Source of the DNA: Trichoplax adhaerens
Lineage: Eukaryota > Placozoa > Uniplacotomia > Trichoplacea > Trichoplacidae
Direction of reading: 5' to 3'
Length of the DNA stretch: 64,000 nt
Assembly: GCF_000150275.1 (NCBI RefSeq)
Contig: NW_002060943.1
Location: forward strand, 9,642,209 to 9,706,208
Positions 25,654 to 37,680 of this stretch are shown piece after piece. A program made the translations under genes and the position numbers. Position 1 is the stretch's first letter, and every line of letters begins with the position of its first letter. The notes under the pieces are model-generated. The model ran no database searches. It saw only the letters and a list, made by a program, of their open reading frames with translations, and was not told the origin of the DNA.

Positions 25654-27813
25654 ATGTTTGATTGGATAAATCGACTACTTGACTGGTTCAGGAGTCTTTT
25701 CTGGAAGGAAGAAATGGAAATCACTTTAGTCGGATTGCATTGTTCTGGCAAGACAACATTTGTTAATGTTATTGCAGTAAGTATCTCGTAATCGTGTAGA
25801 TCATATTTTATTCTTAGCGCTCGTGCACATTTTATATTGTACTGTATTGCTTCAATATCTCATATAGTCATATTGTTTTAAATATTTGCAGTTGTCTTCG
25901 GTTTATGTATTCGCTAAAGTTTTTCTAATTCTCAATTGCTTTGAAAGATGTACAGAAATTTTCATCTACTATTCTATCACCTCTAAATTATATTATGAAT
26001 TATTTGTGATTACGGTATTATGCTTGCATCGAATTCCAAAAAATCACCGAGCACTACAGTATATAGTACTGAATAATAATACTGTATCTAGATCTTCAAA
26101 TATCATAATTTATCGATCTGAAGAGGTCTTAGCGATTAGCAAATTTGATCCAAAAGATCTTTCCACGGGGCGAAGGCGCAATGTAGTATGACTTTCTTCA
26201 GAGAAGTACGACGTACTACGGCTTAAATCGGAATACATTCATATCATCGTTTTTTTAACAATTCCTAGAACGGGAGTAGTCTGTGAAGTACCAACATCAT
26301 TTCTTGAGCAACCTTTTATGACATTATTGCTTCGTAGGTGGCATTATGTTATTGCAGTATATAGTTTTTATAAATTTGGATATCTAACTTTGACATACAG
26401 CGTAGATTGTCACACAAGCACTGAAGCTTAGGCTCGAAGGCACGGGTTTGTCTTAGTGAATATCATGTCAAGTGAAGATTCAACCAATTATGCGTAGTTA
26501 TAGTTATTGCTAAAAGAACTTCAGCGTGCGTTACGTCGATATTTGTGTATTATTGTATTACATATCTCTGTCCAATATTCCCTCGTTTTAAAATTCTCGT
26601 ATAATAATAATTGAATCTCATTTAATCTTTATTTAAAACTGAATAGTCAGGAGAGTTTAACGAAGATATGATACCCACCATTGGCTTTAATATGCGGAAA
26701 GTTACCAAAGGCAATGTCACCATTAAGGTAAAGTGACGAATTGAATAGCCGTATTTGTAATTTCCTCTGGTAAATCGCAGACAACTTTATCGCTGAATAA
26801 GTGGGGCCTGTTTGATTTTAAATTTTAAGAATCTTACAGGAATTAGAAGTCACAGTAATTTACGCTATGAATTACAATTACTGACGTAAAAGTATTAGCG
26901 TCAGATTAGATATTGTACTTGGCGTACGAGTGATGCTACATACTATATACTGTCTGAATTGATATCATTCCTTACGTTTTTCTTGAAGTTATCTGCTAAA
27001 ATTTTTATCTTCCATGACTGTAAATCCATATACCCAACACAGCTTTGGGACGTTGGAGGGCAGCCACGATTTAGGAGTATGTGGGAGAGATATTGCAGAG
27101 GCGTTAATTGCATTGTGTGAGTAATGGTTTATTAGCATCATAATTCTTAAAATTCTTATGAACTTTCGTTTATTTCATTCCAAATTACTCATGTAATTGT
27201 GTAAGCAGTAGTGTGATAGTACAGTTTTCCGATTTTTCTTTGCTAATTTCTAATTTAAAGCAAGAATAGTTACGTAGAAGCTAATCGAACTTTTTTCACT
27301 TCGGTATCCTGCTTAGCTTTATGGTTGACGCGGCAGATAGTGATAAGATTGAAGCAGCTAGAAATGAGTTACACAATCTACTAGATAAGCCACAACTAAC
27401 AGGAACACCTGTAAGGCAGATTATTGACCCGATACATGTTATACACCAGACATGATTAATAAAATATCGCTTTCACTGATAGATTCTTGTTCTTGGAAAT
27501 AAAAGAGATCTTCCAAATTCTCTAGATGAAAAAGATTTAATCAACAGATTGTAAGCTTTAACCGGAATTAATAAACTTTCGTTCGAGTTATCGCTCTAAC
27601 AATATTGGGATATATTATATATAGGAATCTGGCTGCTATTGAAGATAGAGAAGTTTGTTGCTATTCGATCTCGTGCAAGGAACGAATTAATTTGGGTAAG
27701 TTAATCTTCAATCTCATACTTTATTCAATGTCAGTGCATCAAAATTATTTCATATGTGATATTCTATTTCAGACATTACACTGCAATGGCTAATTCGACA
27801 CGCAAAGTCCTGA
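25654..27813 (+). CDS. ARL8: ARL8, lysosomal Arf-like small GTPase
   Basis: Seven exons: 25654-25776, 26647-26727, 27043-27116, 27317-27410, 27483-27550, 27625-27695 and 27773-27813; 183 residues, all in phase (human ARL8A/B have 186). The protein runs [21 protein letters not shown]-loop GLHCSGKT at 27-34, switch [11 protein letters not shown], switch [11 protein letters not shown], the NKRD guanine-specificity motif, and SISCKE. The N-terminal amphipathic helix ([11 protein letters not shown]) replaces the myristoylated helix of other Arfs. ARL8 sits on lysosomes, is loaded by BORC, and recruits kinesin adaptors and HOPS to move and fuse lysosomes. The first intron is 870 nt and holds no other gene I can see. 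Identity is close to certain. Confidence 0.98.
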
Positions 27814-29571
27814 AGATGACAGTCATCACGTAACATCGTAATTTTGTTTGACTACTTAGCAGATTAACGGAAGATATTCTGTAACATCTTGAAAACAGTT
27901 TAATTAAACAATGAAATCAAAAGTTAAACAGTACTAAATTACTAATTATGAACATGAAGGTAAGGAAGTTTTACAGTATACTATTTGAACACATTTTGCT
28001 GTATTACCGAATCCTTATATTCTTACGTTTAAAGAACAATTAACTAAGTTGTGAGGTTGATATGCTAGGTTAATCTTACACTTTTTATAAGAACAATCAC
28101 TGCATTGAGACTTTACCATTACGGCGCAGTTTTAATTGCTACTAAAGTTTCGTATAGTCAATGGTTACTGCATAGAGACTGTTATATCGTTTAGTTTGTT
28201 TAGAGAATAATCCTTGTATTCACAGTATTAATATCTTAATGTTTTTAATTTCGTTGTAAATTTCTGTAGATTAACAAATATCAATTATACGAAATATCTT
28301 TGTTCATGGATAAGATTACCTTTACCCGATTAAATTATATGTTAAATTTGGTTGTACGTTATAGTTAATTCGCTGTTTACTATTGAATATATTATATTTT
28401 CATTCAATTTTATCTGTCTTCTGATTGCAACTCTACAAGGCGATTTACGACCTTATAGATCAATCGTCAAGTGATTTATAATCACTGGTAGCTACTCTCA
28501 AAATTTTGATCGTTTTCATAAATAATCGTGCACTGCTGTATTGATACCGGAGTGCCTGGAGTTAAAAACTATTGATTATAAAGCAATTATACTGTACAAC
28601 AAATACAATAATAATATAAATTTAGGAATGTCCGGAAAATCTGGAGATATTTTACAGGCATTTGCGTCCTAATCCTGTCCGAATTGTACAATAATTAATC
28701 ATACTGTACTTTGAATCTATCTAAATAGTGCCTGTAGAATGTCTTGCAGCGACTCTATTCGCGCGGCATCAATTAATCAATTAAGACGTTTTCTTAAGAG
28801 TTCAGGCAGTCTTATTGACTAATCTTATACATTATGCGCCACGTAACCGTCTAATAGTTACAAAATTGTCGATTTGACGAATCCGCAGCACTATAATGTG
28901 GCAATGCCAGTACCTATTGCCTTGTGCACTATGTGAACGTAACCGTCTAATAGCTACGACAATAGTCAAGTTGACGAATCCACAGTGGTATTTTGTATCG
29001 TACTGAGAAGTCACTCCAAACTCCAATTGGCAACTTTGATCCTAGTACACTAATCCACAGTACTGTAACACAGGCATGTGGCATTGTGACGCCGATATGG
29101 GATACTGTTTAGCTACTTACAGTTAATTAATTGGTTAGCTCTATGATAATTAATTATAAATTAATTATGAGAATCAGGATAATTTTAAAAACGAAAAAAA
29201 TAGTTGCAATTTACAATAAGTTGCATAATGTTTTAATTATGATTTGCAACTGCTAGTAATTCTAAGCATTACGAGAGAGGATTTTGAAAGTGTTGCGTTG
29301 TTAAATCGCTGCAAGCGAATTTATTTTTTATAAAATTAGCATGAAACATGAGCAACATAGGCATTAAGAAATCATAAAATCAATAACTCAAACTACAAGT
29401 GCTTGAGTTCGGTGGTACGTGTATAGATTCACGAATTAGATCACTCATTCAAATTTAAATTTCGTCGCTTTATATTATACAAACAAAAATGCATTGTCAG
29501 TAAGCCCAAGATGTTACACTTTCTATTCAAGGTACTATACATCGTGTATCGCGTACTTTATAACAAGTCAA
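27814..29571. other. Spacer between the 3' ends of ARL8 and MOGS
   Basis: Convergent spacer, AT-rich, with no gene and no dense GTAC cluster (only single words near 28591, 28703 and 29060). It contains an imperfect direct repeat at 28841 and 28937. The flanks must hold the 3' untranslated ends of both genes. Confidence 0.5.
28841..28990. repeat. Imperfect direct repeat, period 96 bp
   Basis: ACGTAACCGTCTAATAG begins at 28841 and again at 28937. Similarity continues for about 50 bp through TTGACGAATCC, with scattered substitutions. No function is evident. Confidence 0.75.
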
Positions 29572-32064
29572 TTAATAATTTTCAGCCATCATCAACAGCA
29601 CCAGTGACGTCCATCCATTAAACGGGTGGGCACCTTGGCCTTTTCCTGTCTGAGGATCATAATTTTCCCAAAAGTAACCAGTTCGTTGATATTCCTTGAA
29701 TACAGTATTTACCACATTGTTGCGCAATTTGATATATAAATCATTAGCCACTTCTTTGTAAGGACCCTTCACACTTCTATAGAAATGAAGGGCGCGAACA
29801 ACTAAAAAGTTCATATTAATCCAAATCGGTCCACGCCAGTAGGGAGGATCGCTTTCAGTATTCCACTTAAAATAAAAGGTATCAGTCTTAGCTAAAGATC
29901 GCAACCCGTAGTCTGTCCATAACAACTCAGGTTTGCTTAAATCCTCCAAAATTTTTTTCAAATTAGTAGATGACGCCGGCAGTAAATGCATTAAGAATGG
30001 AAATAGATTTACATATCCGAAATGGTGAACAAATCGTAAGGATGGGCCTTTCTTAGAAGAGACTACTCTTCTTGTATATAGCACCTGACCTTGAGCATTC
30101 AAGACCTTTTTTAATTTAACATATTTTGTGTGATTTCCATAATCGCAATATGTTTCAGTCCGGGGCGACCAATGTAATCTATCTAATTCCAAAACATCAG
30201 ACAAGGACACAAATTGGCGAGCATAGTAGATTGCTTCTTTACGTTTATCTACCGTGACTGCTAAATGGTGCATGTAACCGACAAACGCAGTCATCCAGCA
30301 TCTTAGATCGACATGAGCTTCAGCTACAGAAGGATGCGAGGCTCTTGGATAATCATCCAAACCGGAAGCCAAAGTCTTAGCGTTAAGTTCATTAACAGCT
30401 TCTTCACTTCGACCTTGCCAACGGAATGTTCCAGGAATATTGCCCCTTTGTGTTGAGTTAAACCAGTTAAACCATGCATGTAACTTCGGAAATAATAACT
30501 GAAAATAGAGGCGGTGTTCTTTAGAGAGTTTCTTATTCTTTGCTTCTAATTCACTTTGAATAGAGTGTAAAGCTAGCATGAGTGTAGGAGGATTAGCAAT
30601 TCGATTATTTTGTACGATAAACTTCGCTGGGACTCTAGAGCGAGCTTCGTCTCCTAGTATTTGTTCTCGGGGAATCCACCCTTCGGCATTAATTAAATCT
30701 AGCCAGTAGGCAATGATTTCCATTGAAAGATCTAAATCCCATTTACATATTAGCAACTGATGAAAGCCTTCATCCCACAGAAATCCACGAGGAAAAAATG
30801 ATCTCGACGGCGTACCAGTTAATAATGGTGCTTCAAAATAGTCTGTGGCATCTTTGAAAAATTCAGATATGACTTTAGATTCTCCATGAAAATATCCTAT
30901 ACCACCTAATGTACTGCTTAACGCGGCCTTTCCAAATTGAATGTAGTCGTTGTTAAATCCCGATGCACCAAGTTTAAATTTTTCTTCAAACTTTTTATTG
31001 AATTCTTCTTGTCGAGTTTTAATTAAATGCGTTAATGCATTATCTAAGACCGGGTAAGCTCGGACGTTATCGGCCGCTTGTGATTCGTAGATAATTTCGA
31101 ACTCAATCGGAATTCTACCAGTTACCTGGTACAGTATAAGATTATCAGCAAGTGATTTAGTAGGATCATTTGTGGGTCTCCCGTCAAATAGTCCGTAGTA
31201 ACGGACATTTCTTTCAGATTTAATAGGTCGCATGTTAGCCGAAACGAATTCCTTCATCGAATAAAAGTAGGGTGTATTTGTTGATAGATAACGGCGGAGT
31301 TTGATATTTTGCGAACTACTAGCAGTGCGAAAAGCAATTTTGAAATTCTTTAACCTATTAGAATTTCCTGTTATTCCAGTAAAGTTGTAGTCATCATCAA
31401 GTTCTGGAAATAGTTCACCTGTACCTTCTTGGCCTACGTAGAATATCAGGGTTATTTCTCTATTTTTCGGGCTACCAGGTAATATAGAGCTAGAAATTCT
31501 AACACTCCAATCGCCCCCATAATCGCCAATTGATCTCGTAACAAAATCAGTTTTAATCTCGTAGCCAAAATCAGTGATCTGCTGTCGACCATATGAGGAA
31601 CCGTCGTGGGAATACCAACCATATTTTGGTAATTTATCAGCCATGCTGCATTCGTGGCGTATTTGAATTTGTCCATTGGTATTGTCATTTGCAAACCACA
31701 TAAGTCCTGTAATTAACGATTTCTGGCCTTTGTGACGCATCCCGAAGTATACTTGTGGCCTGTAAGAACCCCAGAAACGATTCATTTTGTTATCGTAATA
31801 AGAAGCAGCTGAAGGAACATTTAACTTAGTATATAGACGGCTCCTCTGATAAATATAAAATGCAAACATAATAGAAAGGATGAACAATCCACTGAGGATG
31901 TACATTAAACCAATGTTATATCTGCCCCCTAAAACTATCCTTATTCTCTCCACTAGGCTAAGGCGAGATATTTTTTGGTCTTTGGTTCGGGTCTCTTTCC
32001 CATGAGTGGAGCTAACAGGGCTGCTTCGCTGAGCTGAATCTTTAACACGTTTTAAAGCCGGCAT
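29572..32064 (-). CDS. MOGS: Mannosyl-oligosaccharide glucosidase (ER glucosidase I, GH63)
   Basis: One uninterrupted frame; the ATG at 32064 (MPALKRVKDS) gives 830 residues, against 837 in human MOGS. The frame stays open 23 codons further upstream but only from a TTG. The enzyme removes the outermost alpha-1,2 glucose from Glc3Man9GlcNAc2 on newly made glycoproteins in the ER lumen. It is a type II membrane protein: a basic cytoplasmic head, then a hydrophobic segment (YILSGLFILSIMFAFYIYQ, about residues 56-74). Family blocks follow in order: FWGSYRPQVYFGM, SRSFFPRGFLWDEGFHQ, WIPREQILGDEARSRVP, LDDYPRASHPS, DPPYWRGPIW and the end HPFNGWTSLVLLMMAENY. The residues DEGFH and LDDYPR belong to the (alpha/alpha)6 catalytic domain. 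It is the only long intronless gene here, which is odd beside such intron-rich neighbours. Confidence 0.98.
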   Translation of the reverse strand: MPALKRVKDSAQRSSPVSSTHGKETRTKDQKISRLSLVERIRIVLGGRYNIGLMYILSGLFILSIMFAFYIYQRSRLYTKLNVPSAASYYDNKMNRFWGSYRPQVYFGMRHKGQKSLITGLMWFANDNTNGQIQIRHECSMADKLPKYGWYSHDGSSYGRQQITDFGYEIKTDFVTRSIGDYGGDWSVRISSSILPGSPKNREITLIFYVGQEGTGELFPELDDDYNFTGITGNSNRLKNFKIAFRTASSSQNIKLRRYLSTNTPYFYSMKEFVSANMRPIKSERNVRYYGLFDGRPTNDPTKSLADNLILYQVTGRIPIEFEIIYESQAADNVRAYPVLDNALTHLIKTRQEEFNKKFEEKFKLGASGFNNDYIQFGKAALSSTLGGIGYFHGESKVISEFFKDATDYFEAPLLTGTPSRSFFPRGFLWDEGFHQLLICKWDLDLSMEIIAYWLDLINAEGWIPREQILGDEARSRVPAKFIVQNNRIANPPTLMLALHSIQSELEAKNKKLSKEHRLYFQLLFPKLHAWFNWFNSTQRGNIPGTFRWQGRSEEAVNELNAKTLASGLDDYPRASHPSVAEAHVDLRCWMTAFVGYMHHLAVTVDKRKEAIYYARQFVSLSDVLELDRLHWSPRTETYCDYGNHTKYVKLKKVLNAQGQVLYTRRVVSSKKGPSLRFVHHFGYVNLFPFLMHLLPASSTNLKKILEDLSKPELLWTDYGLRSLAKTDTFYFKWNTESDPPYWRGPIWINMNFLVVRALHFYRSVKGPYKEVANDLYIKLRNNVVNTVFKEYQRTGYFWENYDPQTGKGQGAHPFNGWTSLVLLMMAENY

Positions 32065-32290
32065 CTCCTTCTGTTTGCTGTTTTTAAGGTATGTATCAAC
32101 TCTATACGAGTGTACTCCAATGGTTCTATTCAATTAAACGTAAAGAACGAAGTTGGGCTTTACTTCCTGCGCAAAGCATTGGTTTTCTGCGTAGATTTAC
32201 AATTAGCATAGGGTAGATGGCAATACTACAACCCCAATCGCATTTTTTATCAATTAATTAAATAAATAGCAGGAGGGCTCAATCAAGGAG

Positions 32291-32420
32291 GTACTGTACA
32301 GTACAGTACAGTACTGTACAGCACTGTACAGTACATGTACTGTACCGTACTGTACCGTACAGTACAGTACCATGATACTGTAGAATGTACTGTACGGTAC
32401 GGTACCGTACAGTACTGTCA
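32291..32420. repeat. GTAC/TACTGTAC repeat cluster upstream of MOGS
   Basis: Dense palindromic words, including GGTACCGTAC variants, starting 227 bp 5' of the MOGS ATG. Confidence 0.9.
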
Positions 32421-32825
32421 TCAGACTATGGTACTATAATTTCCCACAAAAAGTGAAGGTTCAACAGAAATTGTTTCTACGGAGTTGAAAGTTCCCGTTT
32501 CTTCTTCATCTTTTGAGATGAGATCATTCTTGAGTGATTTTAGTTGAAAGCTCAGTATTAAAAAGTTAGGAGCAGAAGTTATTACATTCCAACAGTAAAT
32601 TATAATTACTAATACTGTAGTTTGAGTTTTACAGGAATACAGTATTTGATATTATGGCTAGGTAGTTACTTTCTATACAGTACTTGTGCAAGCTTCCATA
32701 TTATACAGTACAGTACACTGGATTTATACTGTACACATATCTATTGTCCAAATCACACGTTGAATTGTACCACAGATTTTTTTCAACTAGTTATAATATA
32801 AAAGCGTGATATCCTGACGTAACAT

Positions 32826-32952
32826 CCTTCGATAGCTCAGTTGGTAGAGCGGAGGACTGTAGATGAATTGTACCAGTCCGCAGTATGTGCTAAGTACTGT
32901 GTAAATGGTAACAGATATCCTTAGGTCGCTGGTTCGAATCCGGCTCGAAGGA
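32826..32952 (+). tRNA. tRNA-Tyr (GTA anticodon) with a 54-nt intron
   Basis: The 5' half at 32826-32862 has acceptor CCTTCGA, D arm GCTC..GAGC and anticodon-stem GAGGA followed by CTGTAG. The intron is 32863-32916. The 3' half at 32917-32952 gives A/TCCTT, variable loop AGGTC, T arm GCTGG-TTCGAAT-CCGGC, acceptor TCGAAGG and discriminator A. All four stems pair fully. The intron lies one base 3' of the anticodon, the standard place for eukaryotic tRNA-Tyr introns. A T-run from 32954 would end Pol III transcription. Confidence 0.97.
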
Positions 32953-32967
32953 ATTTTTTTCTTTTTT
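32953..32967 (+). terminator. Pol III terminator after tRNA-Tyr
   Basis: Two runs of T (seven, then six) separated by one C directly after the tRNA 3' end. Confidence 0.8.
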
Positions 32968-33183
32968 GTATACTGTAATTGTACAGTACTTTACTGTACT
33001 GTACTGTACTGTACACCTGTCGATGATTTGATTCAAGTAATCGTAAAGTACTGTATCATGCAGTTTTAGTATTTTGTCTTTGGTTGCGAATGTTTGGTCG
33101 AGTGAATACAAAACTGTACAGTACTGTACAGTTCAGTACAGTAGGTAAAAATTCTACAAGTTTACAATACTGTACAGTACAGC
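32968..33183. repeat. GTAC/TACTGTAC repeat cluster between tRNA-Tyr and CFAP20DC
   Basis: Patches of TACTGTAC words at 32968-33015, 33111-33145 and 33170-33183. The cluster ends about 390 bp before the CFAP20DC ATG. Confidence 0.85.
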
Positions 33184-33569
33184 AAGATAAAAATTAAAAA
33201 TACGGTACTGCAGATTCCTAAAATTCTTAGTGATTGTAAATTCTGCGACATCAGAAATCCCTAGAGCAGATCAATAACCGAATCCCATTGGTTTGTGGCT
33301 AGAAGATTTCGATCCTAGCAGAGTCATCTTAAAAGAGGGATTTGCCATCCATCGAGATTAATGTTTAAAAACACCTATCAAGTAAGTGAGAGCTGAAGAA
33401 ATAAATCCGACGCCATGACGTTGTACAAGCCCAGTATTCAATTACAGTACATCGAAAGTTATTTACATTACTGTACGGTTATCTCCGAGATTTACTTTTG
33501 TAGTTATATAATTATTATTTAATAATCACACTGGAAGATTGCTTGTAAAGTAAAACTACATGTACGCGT

Positions 33570-36500
33570 ATGTGTAACCTTCTTAAGGGTGGTCCTTATT
33601 TCGAAGTATTTAATGCTCAATTGAGCGATTCCTTACAAAAGAAATGGAAGATATTTGGACCTTCATCGGCCATACGAAAGGTACTCGGATAAGTGTCAAG
33701 AATATAGTACTGAACTGTACATTCATGAGAATTTTTAGTTTTATCGTTGATTTCGATAGTTCTTACTGTATGACAGTACTGTATAATCATCATTACTGAC
33801 AATACTACAGAAATATTACCAATTATTTGTACCCTCTGCGTAGTTGTAATGCTTAGCAGAATTTCAATATCGTGGCGAGAATTTTTGTCATCTGAAGGTG
33901 TTCGTATACCTATGTGTAACATATATTTCATGGTATTTATCACTCTAGTCAAAAATAATAATTTATAGATTATATTATGTATACAATATGATACATCCTG
34001 TACGCCCTGTACTTAGTACAATGAATTACTTACAGTAAATTACCGATACTGTAATTATACTATAATTTAGTAATCCATAGCGCTGCAGCGCACCGTACCA
34101 GTGTTATTCAAAATAATATTGTTAGCCCGTGATATTACTGTATGAGAAATGACTGAATCTAGTTACGAGTAGTTACGATAGTACAGTAGATATCATTGGT
34201 GTTGAGAACACAGTACAGTAGGTTGGATAGTTAATGACTTGTGCTAAATTAGTTAAAAGTTAAATACTGTTTCTAATAAACTACTTGCTTTCAATAAACT
34301 AATTATGCTCCGTTATCATTAGGAGTACAGTAGAGAGTGTAAAAGTTGGGTTTTGGTACTGGAAGGAGACGCTGTGGTGACTAAAATTCGATTACCCAAA
34401 GATGATAAAGAGAATTGTATGAATTTTTTATTGCTAATACTAGTAATTTTATCATGGTTAATTAATCGTACCTATTAATTTCTCTACTCTGTATGTTGTA
34501 AATAAAATTTTTGAAATTATGAGAGTGCAATATAAGCGCGGACGTATATTGCACTATTTAATGCAGACGCCAAGGCATTATTATTTTAGTGATCGAATTC
34601 GTTTTATTCAAGTTGTAAATATGCAGTACACTTATAATATGTAGCTAAATAGCCATGGCCTTTTTCTGTCTGTAATTAATTAGTATGCCTTTTACAACCA
34701 TTCTGCATCTTACAAGTTAAGATATCGCCTGGCCTAAGGGGATTTTCAGCAGATTTTAGGTGATAAGTTCCCATTTATGTGTGGTGTTAAAAAAAATTGT
34801 TAAATAGCTTACAGTTAATTAACCGTATATAATTAATAATTTAACAACTATAGTATACTTGATACAAGGAATAACAGAAGGCGAATTTTCTTGTCAACAA
34901 TGCATAAGGAATTATCGGTTACTCCATTGCATGCAAAAGTTCCGCTTGTGATTGCGCAACGAGGGATGGTAAGTAACGGAAGCGCCATTTGGTACTTAGC
35001 CATCATAAAGTATCTTATGATATTTACAACTATAAATTCTAGTGGTTAAATCTCTGTCTGGATATGCAATCCTTGGTGAATCGATCATTTAAAGGCTCTA
35101 TTTTGCGTTCCATCGAATCCATAACAATCCACGCTAATTGCAAGATCAGGAGGATTTTTACTATGAAAAACCAGCCGATTGATTCAGCATCTGAGAATGG
35201 TGAAAGTCATTAAGATTAAAAATGATTGCGATTCGTTATATTTTCAGATTTTTATAATTTTATCTCCAGTACAGTATCTATAACCACTAGAACTGCATGA
35301 TTTTTCTAATTAATTTCAAGATAATGCAATACCAAAGCCAATGCGGCTCAATACCGAGAGTTCCAGTTACACACAAGTTAGCAGGATGGTCATGGTACTT
35401 TAAGATTTTTTTAAAGTAACTCAAACGTACGTTTTTTTAATTCAGATCTTTAACATGGAAAGCGTTACTCATTTGGAAGATAACACTCCTACTAGCAAAA
35501 GTTTTACCGTTCTAGGAAGGGGTATTGGCAATATTTTGTATGTTATGTATGTATGAGTGTCTTACTGTCAAGCATTCCACTTGTATGATAGATTCTTCCA
35601 CCAATGTACCATCTAAAAGCTTCGAAAGAATTAGTAATATCGAAATAAAGTTTACTTCAGGCGAGAAGACTATTAAAACATTGGTATACCCGAAAAATGT
35701 TTAGTTTGCCAAGTTTAAGAAATATAACACTTAATTACGTAGCTTATCACCTTATCCAATGTTAAAATATACTATTTCCAGGTTAGTGACTGTGAAAAAA
35801 TCAAAAGTGAGCGAGGTGTTAGTATTTACAAATTTCGAAATTCAGAACAGATGCAAAACAATGAAGGTGCCACATCTTTCTATATCGAACAATGCAATGT
35901 GCTGCGTACTTCCAAATATCGTGATTATCCTGCTCTATTTGATTAAATTAATTATAAGGCATTTTTATTACTGTAGGATCTGAAATTGTCGGCCGGAAAG
36001 ATGTCATACCGATTAGTTATGTGGCTGAGTATCGTTCAAATCTCCAATCTAAAATTGGATATGGGTCTTTAAAGATCCCGGCTAATGGATATTCTGCAGA
36101 ATACGATTGCAACGGCAATACCGATAACCATGCATGGATCACTGTAGATATAAGAACAGGAGAAAAATTATTTACATTCTTTTCTTTTCCAATTTCTGTT
36201 CGATCGGAGCAATCGAACATTGGTGTCGATTATGATACCATCGCCTTAGGAAACTTAGGTGAATGTAAGTGCCAAACAAGAACAGGATTAAATTATAAAT
36301 TCTATTATTTTGTTTGATTCCTACAATATGTAGCCTAACAATCAATATATGCATTCACAGACTATCCACAATTCGTAGATCATGAAAGTCATAGTCGAAT
36401 TAATCATTCAGACTATACCTTAAACTGCAACCAATACGACGAAATCGATGTTAAGGGAGATGGCAATGACAGAAATACCGCTAACAATATCAACCTACAA

Positions 36501-37680
36501 TTTGAGGAAACAACTGATAATCGTATAGGTGACAAGGTGTACAGAAAAACTTACAATCTTAGGGGTTTAGTATTTATAGTATTGCAAAAAGAATATTTTA
36601 GCTAGCATTAGGCCTAATTTAATGCAAGCAAGAATTTAAGAAGTTTCGATTAAGTACTGTATTCGTAATAAATCTGGCTTGTTGTATGCTTTATACAACA
36701 TACTAGGGTTCCACAACAACAAAGGAGATACTCGGAGTTAATAGTTGTAAGGAATCGGAAATAGAAAGTGTAATAAGATCTGTTTGCGGGGTCAACACTA
36801 ATCGTGACAATAGGATACTATCTAAGGCTAGTCTGAAATCTAGCTTACTGAGGGAAATTTCGCAGACAACTATTTCCCAGGTACTATATAGCAATCAATT
36901 TTGTAACTGCAGTTAGTATAATATGCATTGGTATGCATAGTATTTAGAAAGAACTTAGCAAATATTGTTTATTTCTTTAATCAAATATCTACAGGATGAT
37001 GATTGGAAAGATTTAAATTTATATGGCGATTCCAGAACTCTTTATGACTGTTCTACTGATCATATCCCGGATTTTGTCAGCTCCCATCGCTTACCAAAGA
37101 ACTTTGGAGAGAGCATCACTATTGACGAAGATACGGCATCATCAAGTGAAAACGAAGACAGTACTCCTGGGAAACGATACCCGGTGAGCGAATTTAACGT
37201 GTTTATGCAATTATAAAGTTATTTTCCAATTAGCTACTAAGTTGATTGTTTCATTCAAGGCTCAATCAATCATAAGCCGATATGTAAGCGAAATAAGGCA
37301 TAATAATGTTCTAGCTAGCTTCCAGTCAAATACAAGGTAGGTTAGCTACCACCCTATGTGGTTAATAGTCATATCTAGTATTTAGTATGCCTTACAAGTC
37401 TAGTAATGGCTTCAGGTGAAGAGCGGTATGTTGGGTCTAACTCTATGTTTATCGTGATGTTAGGGAGTGCGCGCCTGTATTCAGTCCCGATGTTAATTTA
37501 TCAGCTGTGTCTATTGACTCCAATAGTAAATGGCAAATTCTTTCTTCCGGGGACGATGGTAATTGCTCTACCGCCCAGAATTTAAGACAAACTGGCGAGG
37601 TGTTGGACCTGCTGTATGATTCGCAACTAAATTGCTACTTTGATCCTAAAACGTACAAATATTACGAACTCATTGACTAA
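33570..37680 (+). CDS. CFAP20DC: CFAP20 domain-containing protein (C3orf67 orthologue)
   Basis: Exons: 33570-33680, 34323-34416, one unresolved exon in 34417-34853, 34854-34968, 35043-35199, 35321-35388, 35446-35521, 35592-35683, 35782-about 35866 (or 35920), 35977-36258, 36361-36536, 36707-36880, 36995-37183 and about 37468-37680. The N-terminus (GGPYFEVFNAQLSDSLQKKW, then KEYSRECKSWVLVLEG) matches the CFAP20 fold at the start of human C3orf67. RRRIFLSTMHKELSVTPLHA and NCKIRRIFTMK continue that match. The C-terminus ends LNCYFDPKTYKYYELID, a family-typical tail. The middle is low-similarity and acidic. CFAP20 itself is an axonemal inner-junction protein; this larger relative is probably ciliary, but its function is not established. 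The missing exon should encode the block around IQRFLVLQI in human. The last splice is ambiguous (donor 37183 or 37200). Confidence 0.88.

Noticed and set aside
33617-33952. 111-codon minus-strand frame
   Set aside because: It overlaps the antisense of the first CFAP20DC exon, which has clear family similarity on the plus strand.
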